NCBI RefSeq assembly: GCF_020686945.1
Contig: NZ_JAJEPR010000024.1
Location: 1-50,656, forward strand
Reading direction: 5' to 3'
DNA from: Limivivens faecihominis
Lineage (GTDB): Bacteria; Bacillota; Clostridia; Lachnospirales; Lachnospiraceae
DNA length: 50,656 nt
The notes beneath the pieces were generated by a model. That model did no database searches. It saw only the letters and a list, made by a program, of their open reading frames with translations, and was not told the DNA's origin. Made by a program: the position numbers and the translations under genes. Of this stretch, positions 44,716 to 50,656 are shown piece by piece. Each line of letters begins with the position of its first letter. Positions within the stretch are counted from its first letter, which is position 1.

Positions 44716-47700
44716 TTATTTTTCTTCACTTTTTCTCCAGAGTGCTGTGCCCAGAGCTGCCATGCCGGAAAGGGCCAGCAGGAACAGCAGAATTGCTGTA
44801 TCTGTGGTATCGCCGGTCTTCGGTGCGTTGGCCTGTGTGTTGTTTCCGGAGTTGCTGTCATTTCCATTGGTGGTCTTTGAAGCTTCGGTAGTCTTTGTCG
44901 TCTCAGACTCCGTCTCCTTTGTTGTCTCGGTCTCGGAAGAAGTTTCGGTTTCGGTCTCTGTGGGAGCCTCAGTTTCAGCAGGAACTTCCGTCTCCGCAGG
45001 TGTTTCACTCTCTACGGGCTTCTCGCTCTCCGCGGGTGCTTCACTCTCTGCCGGCTTCTCGCTCTCCGCGGGTGCTTCACTCTCTGCCGGCTTCTCGCTC
45101 TCCGCAGGTGCTTCACTTTCCGCAGGCTTCTCACTCTCTGCCGGGGCCTCGCTCTCGCCAGGCTTCTCGCTCTCGCCAGGCTTCTCACTCTCGCCAGGCT
45201 TCTCACTCTCGCCAGGCTTCTCGCTCTCGCCAGGTTTCTCGCTCTCGCCAGGTTTCTCACTCTCTGCCACAGTCGTCTTCACTGCCATGACAGCCGTATC
45301 ACTCCGGCCCACCAGGCTTTCTGCGTATACTTTTACGGTATAGTCGGTTTCGCTGTTCAGTCCGTCAAAAACAGTATGTAACCCGGTGTTGTCAAGCGTC
45401 CTGGAAGCCAGCTGTTTTCCATCCTTATAAAGAACTACCGTGTAGGAAGCAGGAGCCGGGCAGTTGTCCTTGCCCTGCTGCTGGGTAATGCTGATCTCAA
45501 GCTGATCTTTTCCAGCCGTTACTTTCACCTCCGGTTTTTCCGCTACCTGAAGCTGGGCCTTCTTGGAACCGTACTGGTTCTCGCCGGTGATGGTAACGAT
45601 CTTTGTGATGAGATCCTCTGCCTTTACATGCTCCAGAACCGCGCCGGTCTCTCCGCTGCTCCACTGATAGTTCAGCACAGACCCCTCTGCTGCCCCTTTT
45701 AAGGAGGCTTCCATGTCGTAGGTTCCATCCTCCTGCGGAACCAGGGTGATCACTGCCTCTCCGGCAAGCTCAGTCATTCCGGTCAGGGTAAGATACGGAG
45801 CCCGTAAGGCGGCATCCACTTTCTGAAGGTCTTTGAGAGACGGCTCCTCAGAGGTCAGAATATCATTTGCTGCTTTCAGGGCTGCCTGAAATTCTGCCCA
45901 GCTTTCAGCATTTCCGTACTGCTCTTCTGTCAGTTTTTCTGCATCCTTCACCAGCTGGTTCAGTGTAATCAGCGCCTGGAAGGTCTCATGCTCTTCCCTG
46001 ATATCGTCGATGAGACGATGGAACTCATAATCTACGTTGTAAGCTGTTGTAACTGCTTTGTGGTCGATGCGGATTCCGTTTGCTGTCATGGCATCCAGGA
46101 AACGATCCAGCTGAGCCTCGGAAAAGTTTGCCATTACCATAAATTCGGTGTTGGAACCATTTCCGCTGTAAGGCTCGGAATTTGCCTCGTAACCCTCCAT
46201 GCCTGCCAGATAACCCAGACTCTCGTTGAGCTGGCTGTCTGCCACATCCACGGCTTCGATTCCCTGCTCCTCCAGAATCTTTCTCAGGCGCAGTCCCAGG
46301 GAAGTATCTTCGCTCAGGTTGTAGAGAAGAACCCTCGGAGCCGTGATGGTCTCATTTTCACCCACAATGGGAATGGAAGTGGAAAGATAATCGACCTCTT
46401 CTCCCTCCCACTCGGTATGGGGAAGACGAAGCTTAATGATTAGACGGTCGCCCGGATTCAGGGTCACACCTGCTTTAATCGGAATGGTCAGTTTTCCTCT
46501 GGTTACATCACCGGTTCTGGAATTGACCTGGGCAACTCTCTGAACTTTGGAATAATTCTCCCACAGTTCATTGTCTTCAAATTCCTGGTCACTGTAAGCA
46601 CCAGAAAATTCATAGACGGTTACATCACAGTAGAAATCATTTCCCAGGGTAAAATACTCATCGGAATAATCAATGGCCACTTCCACGCTCTCGGCATTGC
46701 TCTTCAGCGCGGAAACTTCAAAAGCCGCATAGGGAGTTCCCCAGTCGGGAGACGGCTGAACCTCCACCACATTGGAGCGGACTTCCTCATCTCCGACGGT
46801 CATAACCAGCTGAAGCTTCGCGCCGGCTGTCAGTTTCCCGCCGCAGTAAAAACTTACATTTCCTCTGTTTGAATAGTAAACACTTCCCGAAGAAATCACC
46901 TTATCATTTTTCGTATCCAGAGTCTCTCCGGTGAACTGGTACAGTTTAAAGGATGCCTGTGAAAAAGAGGAATCAAAGTTTGATGCCGCTTTGATATGAG
47001 TCATTCCTGCTGTTACCTTTGATGAAGTGATGGAAACTGTGGGTTTTACCTTTTCCGGCTCCGGCTGAATCTCTTTGCTGTTGGAAAGTACGCTGATCTC
47101 ATCGGAAAGAATCAGCTCTGCAATGATTTTTTTACCCACAGCCAGTTTTCCTTTTCCTAAAGTAACTCTCTGGCTGTTTTCTGCCGGAGAAACAGATCCT
47201 GAATAGATTTCTTCCGCCTGCGTGCGGTCGAAGGTGTCGCCCTCGTAAGTATAAAGCTTCAGGATTCCGGTAAAGCTTTCGTCAAAATCAACGGCTGCCC
47301 AGAGGTCGGTCCGGTCTGCACGGATCGTGTCCGTAACGATCTCCACTTTTGCTTCTTTTAGAACAGGGTTATTTTCCGTGATGGAAACGGAATCGCTGTA
47401 TTTATAAAAGACGCGGTCATTATCTACATCATATTTGTAAAGATAAGCCTGAACGGTATTTCCTGCTTTCAAACCGGTGTTTACTGCAAACGTATAGGTT
47501 CCTGCCCCGGTAACAGTCTTACTTCCCAGTCTGGTACGGCTGTCTCCGTCTCCATCCGTAGCCGCATTTCCTGTGGACAGGATCAGAAGGCCGCCATTAT
47601 ACGTTTCGCAGCCGGTCACAACTACGGAGACTTCTTTGGTCTCTGTGTTGATTTCGGTATTCAGGATCGTCACTCTCTCTGCTACCAGCGGAGCCAGAAC

Positions 47701-49803
47701 TGGGATATCTTCACCATAAAATCTGGAATTACCATTATTGTATACAAGAACCAGGCGCAGTTTCTCTCCTGCTTTCAGTCCGCTGATCCCGGTAAAATGA
47801 AGAGTTCCCGGCTTTTGTCCGAAAAGCCGCGCCACATAAGAATCTGCTGAAGTCGGGTCCACATTACCGTTTTCATCTACCCGGCAGAGCGCCGCGATAT
47901 TGATGTTTGTGATGGAATCGTCTTTTGCCTTCACCGTAAAGGTAAGCTCCGTCGTCTCCTCCGTCACCGGTCCATTGTCCTGAGTGACCGTAAAATCCGG
48001 AATTGCAGCGACAACGGCAGGGTCCGTCTGCGCAATCACCGTTCCATTCTGGAGAAGGAAAGCAACGATTTTTTCGCCTCCTGCAAAAGAAACCATAGAG
48101 TCAAGAACCATTTTTCCCTCAGAAACGTCAAGTCTGGAGCTTACCAGAGTACCCTCCTGAGTGACCAGGGAAGCCGCATCTGCGTCATACTTCTTAACCA
48201 GAAGCACACAGCCCTCGGGGATTCTTCCGCCTATCGTCAGTGCCACACTGGAGTCTGTATCCCGGATCTCTCCGTCAAAGGAAACCTTCGGCGCTCCGAT
48301 AACCGGCACGGAATCATCCGGCTTGTTGAAGCTGGCCTCGTAATCATTTCCTTTTGGAAGATAAATATCCGGATTCTGGTCCCAGTAAGCCACAGCGCGC
48401 ACGCGATAGCCTGCCTTCAGCGGTGTATCCGAGAAAGAAACCTCCAGACCGGAAACAGCCTCCGTAAAGGACTGGATCCGAAGAAGAGAAATCTGGCTGC
48501 TGCTCTCGAAATCAAAGGTATCGCCCTCGGGGTACTGGGCTACACTGACATTGATCTCTGTCTTTCCCTCTCTGGCCGCCTGGAAAAGGCGCTCGTCGCC
48601 AGTCAGAGAAATGTGAAGAGAGGTCGCGCCCTCCTCCAGCTCTTCTTCATCGATGGAAGCATCCGGATAAACGTAATCCTGGAAACCCTCGCCGTTTTCA
48701 TCCACAACCTCCAGAAACTGGGAAAGGGAAGAACGGTAGTAATCCTCGCCCACAGGCACATTCAGGCAGGCGATGATATCGTAGCCTACCGGAAGGGGCA
48801 GCTGGGATTCCGCAAAGGAAAGGGTTCCTTCAAAGCCATTTGTTACCCAGCCGGACCAGAGAACTTTATTAAAATTGGAATCCGGATCAAAGCCTGTATT
48901 TCCTGCATAGCCGCAGATTTTCAGCCAGCATTTATCCACGGAATCGTCCAGTTTTACGCGGACGTCCACGGAAGTTTCCTGCTGTGTGAACTTCTCTGTA
49001 CGCGTTTCTCCGTTTTTCATCAGGGTTACGCTGGTATTTTTCAGAATCTCCTCCGGCGTTTTCTCCTGACCGGGATCGGGCTCTATCTGCTCTTCTGCAA
49101 CAAGGATGGGGGATGATACATAATCCACAATACTGCCTCCTGCATCTCTCACAACCACCAGCAGCTGTTTTCCCGGCGTGGGAGCTCCAGTAAGAGAGAG
49201 CACATTTTCTCCCGTATGAAGCCGGCTAAGAACGGAAAAATGCAGGCTTGTATAGCCGTTGAGTTTGCCTGCATCATAAGTATCTCCCGCATCCAGCTGA
49301 ACGACACGAAGAATTCCGGAGGACGGTACTCCGGAAAGATTTACCGTAAGAGAAGTAGTCTTGGAAGTCACCTCGCTGTTCTGAACGGTGATCTCCACGG
49401 GATCGCCTGCCTGAACAGCAGAAGCATTTTCCCGGGCAGAAAATACATCCGCCTGGGCTTCAATTTCCTGAGTGGACTCTGTCTCTTTCTCAATTTCCTG
49501 TGAAGCAGTCTCAGTCTGAACTTCCGTCTCTGTCACGGTCTCAGAATCTGTCTCTGTCATAGCCTGTGTCTCAGTTTCCATTTCATTCACTGTCTCAGCC
49601 TGAGACTCTGTTTCTTCCCGGGTTTCTGTCTCAGTCTCTTTAACCGAGACTGTTGTTTCGGTTTCCCCCTGCATTTCTGTCGATAATTCCGTTTCCAGAC
49701 CGCTCAGATCTGCGGAAAATACCGGCATTGCCAGTGAAGAAAATACGAGATTGGCTGCAACTGCCATACTCAATAATTTCGCTGTGTACCTTCTCTTTTT
49801 CAT
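44716..49803 (-). CDS. giant sortase-anchored surface protein with DUF3783-like and FIVAR-like segments
   Basis: This 1695-residue protein is exported and linked to the cell wall. Order by residue: signal peptide 1-30; Glu/Thr low-complexity stalk 40-115; about eight beta-sandwich-like modules, 100 or so residues each, 135-1150, sharing an LKAGEKLRL-type strand; a DUF3783-like domain 1157-1272 (RVLLYNL, LGYLAG, IDHKAVTTAYN, IREEHE); a FIVAR-like helical segment 1275-1340; an Ig/PKD-like module; a fibronectin-like module 1425-1510; GESEKP and AESEAP repeats 1514-1610; the sorting signal NAPKTGD at 1659-1665, a helix and RKSEEK. The ATG at 49803 follows AAAGGA; an ATG-type start 24 codons earlier lacks a signal-peptide fit. 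No catalytic domain was recognised; adhesion or ligand binding is inferred. Confidence 0.88.
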   Translation of the reverse strand: MKKRRYTAKLLSMAVAANLVFSSLAMPVFSADLSGLETELSTEMQGETETTVSVKETETETREETESQAETVNEMETETQAMTETDSETVTETEVQTETASQEIEKETESTQEIEAQADVFSARENASAVQAGDPVEITVQNSEVTSKTTSLTVNLSGVPSSGILRVVQLDAGDTYDAGKLNGYTSLHFSVLSRLHTGENVLSLTGAPTPGKQLLVVVRDAGGSIVDYVSSPILVAEEQIEPDPGQEKTPEEILKNTSVTLMKNGETRTEKFTQQETSVDVRVKLDDSVDKCWLKICGYAGNTGFDPDSNFNKVLWSGWVTNGFEGTLSFAESQLPLPVGYDIIACLNVPVGEDYYRSSLSQFLEVVDENGEGFQDYVYPDASIDEEELEEGATSLHISLTGDERLFQAAREGKTEINVSVAQYPEGDTFDFESSSQISLLRIQSFTEAVSGLEVSFSDTPLKAGYRVRAVAYWDQNPDIYLPKGNDYEASFNKPDDSVPVIGAPKVSFDGEIRDTDSSVALTIGGRIPEGCVLLVKKYDADAASLVTQEGTLVSSRLDVSEGKMVLDSMVSFAGGEKIVAFLLQNGTVIAQTDPAVVAAIPDFTVTQDNGPVTEETTELTFTVKAKDDSITNINIAALCRVDENGNVDPTSADSYVARLFGQKPGTLHFTGISGLKAGEKLRLVLVYNNGNSRFYGEDIPVLAPLVAERVTILNTEINTETKEVSVVVTGCETYNGGLLILSTGNAATDGDGDSRTRLGSKTVTGAGTYTFAVNTGLKAGNTVQAYLYKYDVDNDRVFYKYSDSVSITENNPVLKEAKVEIVTDTIRADRTDLWAAVDFDESFTGILKLYTYEGDTFDRTQAEEIYSGSVSPAENSQRVTLGKGKLAVGKKIIAELILSDEISVLSNSKEIQPEPEKVKPTVSITSSKVTAGMTHIKAASNFDSSFSQASFKLYQFTGETLDTKNDKVISSGSVYYSNRGNVSFYCGGKLTAGAKLQLVMTVGDEEVRSNVVEVQPSPDWGTPYAAFEVSALKSNAESVEVAIDYSDEYFTLGNDFYCDVTVYEFSGAYSDQEFEDNELWENYSKVQRVAQVNSRTGDVTRGKLTIPIKAGVTLNPGDRLIIKLRLPHTEWEGEEVDYLSTSIPIVGENETITAPRVLLYNLSEDTSLGLRLRKILEEQGIEAVDVADSQLNESLGYLAGMEGYEANSEPYSGNGSNTEFMVMANFSEAQLDRFLDAMTANGIRIDHKAVTTAYNVDYEFHRLIDDIREEHETFQALITLNQLVKDAEKLTEEQYGNAESWAEFQAALKAANDILTSEEPSLKDLQKVDAALRAPYLTLTGMTELAGEAVITLVPQEDGTYDMEASLKGAAEGSVLNYQWSSGETGAVLEHVKAEDLITKIVTITGENQYGSKKAQLQVAEKPEVKVTAGKDQLEISITQQQGKDNCPAPASYTVVLYKDGKQLASRTLDNTGLHTVFDGLNSETDYTVKVYAESLVGRSDTAVMAVKTTVAESEKPGESEKPGESEKPGESEKPGESEKPGESEKPGESEAPAESEKPAESEAPAESEKPAESEAPAESEKPAESEAPAESEKPVESETPAETEVPAETEAPTETETETSSETETTKETESETTKTTEASKTTNGNDSNSGNNTQANAPKTGDTTDTAILLFLLALSGMAALGTALWRKSEEK
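44974..45264 (-). repeat. 18-nt and 36-nt coding repeats of the surface-protein stalk
   Basis: About six near-identical 18-nt units encode GESEKP, followed by about four 36-nt units encoding AESEKPAESEAP variants. The GESEKP units are almost identical at the DNA level, so slippage or recombination could change stalk length between strains. Confidence 0.9.
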
Positions 49804-49991
49804 AGTGTCCTTTCCTGTGCTGTTTGCCTGCTTACGTCTACGGGTTCCTTTATGCCTGTTGATAATTAGCATCAACTAACCCTCATCTCAGAAAATCCGC
49901 AGGCCTTCTCCCGTATTTCCCTTTGGAAGCTTCCTGCGGTTTTCCTTGCCTAATATTTTCTGATTTTTCCTGTCATTACCAAGAAACGGAC

Positions 49992-50106
49992 ATGTCGCCT
50001 ACCGGCGACATCACCATATATAAGAGCTGCCGACCTCATTCGTAATCCGGGCTATCGCCCGTCCGATATCCATGAATTCGCTCATGCGAGCATGGCTCAT
50101 TCATGG
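49992..50106. other. three-hairpin cluster in the surface-protein leader (with repeat copy 2)
   Basis: Three stable inverted repeats follow each other: ATGTCGCC/GGCGACAT (49992-50011), CGGGC/GCCCG (50048-50061) and CCATGAAT/ATTCATGG (50070-50106), the last enclosing GCTC-ATGC-GAGC. If transcription starts at the promoter at 50171-50199, all lie in a leader of about 360 bases before the surface-protein ATG. Another dyad, GTTGAT/ATCAAC, is at 49858-49876. The 49877-49991 stretch shows nothing else. Confidence 0.55.
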
Positions 50107-50170
50107 CTGCCGTCCGGGACTTTCATAGTAAATATTATTGGTTAGTTTACACTAATTTGCATACAGTCAG

Positions 50171-50199
50171 ACTTTAGCATACCTTTTTTGCTCTGTCAA
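50171..50199 (-). promoter_or_regulatory. promoter of the surface-protein gene
   Basis: On the minus strand TTGACA (50194-50199) is followed after 17 bases by TAAAGT (50171-50176) with an extended TG one base before it. A dyad TTAGT/ACTAA lies about 30 bases downstream. Confidence 0.6.
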
Positions 50200-50233
50200 C
50201 TATGTCAGTGAACATTTTACCGCAGATGCCTTT

Positions 50234-50590
50234 TCATGCAGTGATCAGGGACAGCAGATAAAATCCGCTTCCACTCTTTTCACGGACTTCCGCAGATGGA
50301 GCTTCGATAATCTCGATTTCTACGGTATGAAATCCCGGAACGCTGTGATGGAGCACGGGGACCAGATAGAGGCAGTCGCCCCAGTTTTCCTCGAAATTGG
50401 CATCCAAGACTGTGGCATGAATCAGGTCGCCGTCCACGATAGCCCGCGCTACCGGCGCCGGGCGGCGTATCCAGAAGCCTTGCCCCTTCGGAAAGTTCCA
50501 GTGCTTCCAGCGTCAGCTAAACACGGGGCTTTCCGGGTCCTGGTCATCGATCCGGCCGCAGTAATTCAGTTTTTTATCAGTGACCCTCAC
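50234..50590 (-). pseudogene. decayed N-terminal jelly-roll domain of a CE2-like carbohydrate esterase
   Basis: The minus-strand frame reads LNYCGRIDDQDPESPVFS, then hits an in-frame TGA at 50513-50515. Shifting frame there gives DAGSTGTF, and a second shift restores GFWIRRPAPVARAIVDGDLI, HSVPGFHTVEIEI and a closing GFYLLSLITA. The GRxDxxxPxxPxF...AGS start and the IDG/VDG and HTVxI motifs resemble the N-terminal jelly roll of SGNH carbohydrate esterases such as CE2. The catalytic SGNH domain is missing because a stop follows at 50234. Two indels and the truncation mark it as non-functional, unless they are sequencing errors. The family call is by pattern only. Confidence 0.42.
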
Positions 50591-50652
50591 ATGACTAAAG
50601 TCATGTGCTTCCAGACGCTTTAGGCGTCAGACTAAATATCGGCGGATACGCC
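50588..50652. repeat. three consecutive hairpins at the right edge
   Basis: CACATGACT/AGTCATGTG (50588-50607), GACGC/GCGTC (50614-50628) and GGCG-GATA-CGCC (50641-50652) lie in a row immediately upstream of the esterase fragment. The GATA loop recalls the hairpin at 5-20. The cluster may extend beyond the window. Confidence 0.5.
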
Positions 50653-50656
50653 TGTA

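Noticed and set aside
44974..45264. Regular short repeats that resemble a CRISPR array
   Set aside because: The repeats are contiguous 18-nt coding units without unique spacers, and no cas genes are present.
44210..45343. A 377-codon plus-strand open frame rich in Ser-Ala-Gly repeats
   Set aside because: It is the complement of the surface-protein stalk repeats and runs through its terminator; the minus-strand protein has a signal peptide, domains and sorting signal.

Overview
The window looks like a carbohydrate-utilisation neighbourhood from a Gram-positive gut-type Clostridium relative, most likely a Lachnospiraceae member (Blautia, Mediterraneibacter or a similar genus). The basis is strong AGGAGG-type ribosome binding sites, several CUT1 sugar ABC operons of the YtcP/LplB type, YesM/YesN regulators, an NAPKTGD sortase signal and an inverted-order GH3. 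The genus is inference; no rRNA, tRNA, CRISPR array or intact insertion sequence is present.

Layout. 1-285: no gene, but five consecutive stem-loops. 320-7884 (minus): one operon with a GH2 beta-mannosidase-like enzyme, two permeases, a solute-binding protein, a ROK sugar kinase and a GmhA-like SIS isomerase, divergent from a ROK repressor at 8188-9390. 9466-15526 (minus): binding protein, two permeases and a GH78 alpha-L-rhamnosidase. An AraC regulator (15837-16754) lies upstream of it and is divergent from a plus-strand pair, an AraA/FucI-fold isomerase and a 1045-residue GH106-like hydrolase (16870-21559). 21626-24261 (minus): metNIQ methionine importer. 24435-28599 (minus): carboxylesterase and inverted-domain GH3 beta-glucosidase. 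28785-34530 (minus): binding protein, two permeases and a second GH78-like enzyme, preceded by a YesN-like response regulator, a YesM-like kinase and a LysR regulator (34702-38856). 38972-42607: MATE efflux pump, alpha/beta hydrolase, MarR regulator and TauE/SafE transporter.

42687-44580 is a gene graveyard. It holds a GH3 remnant without its catalytic barrel, a probable SIMPL-domain tail, a 52-53 nt periodic repeat array and a membrane-protein remnant. 44716-49803 encodes a 1695-residue sortase-anchored surface protein with many beta-sandwich-like modules, an embedded DUF3783-like domain, a FIVAR-like segment, a GESEKP repeat stalk and a long structured leader. The right edge holds a decayed fragment resembling the N-terminal jelly roll of CE2-like carbohydrate esterases.

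Together the genes suggest import and trimming of plant-derived oligosaccharides: rhamnose-containing pectin fragments in two separate loci, beta-mannosides in a third and beta-glucosides in a fourth. Each transport locus has its own regulator type (ROK, AraC or YesMN). None of the three CUT1 transporters has an ATPase here, so a shared MsmX/UgpC-type ATPase elsewhere is implied. All four solute-binding proteins lack a lipobox cysteine. The least explained parts are the DUF3783-containing surface protein and its leader, the periodic repeat array beside the broken GH3, and the stem-loop cluster at the left edge.
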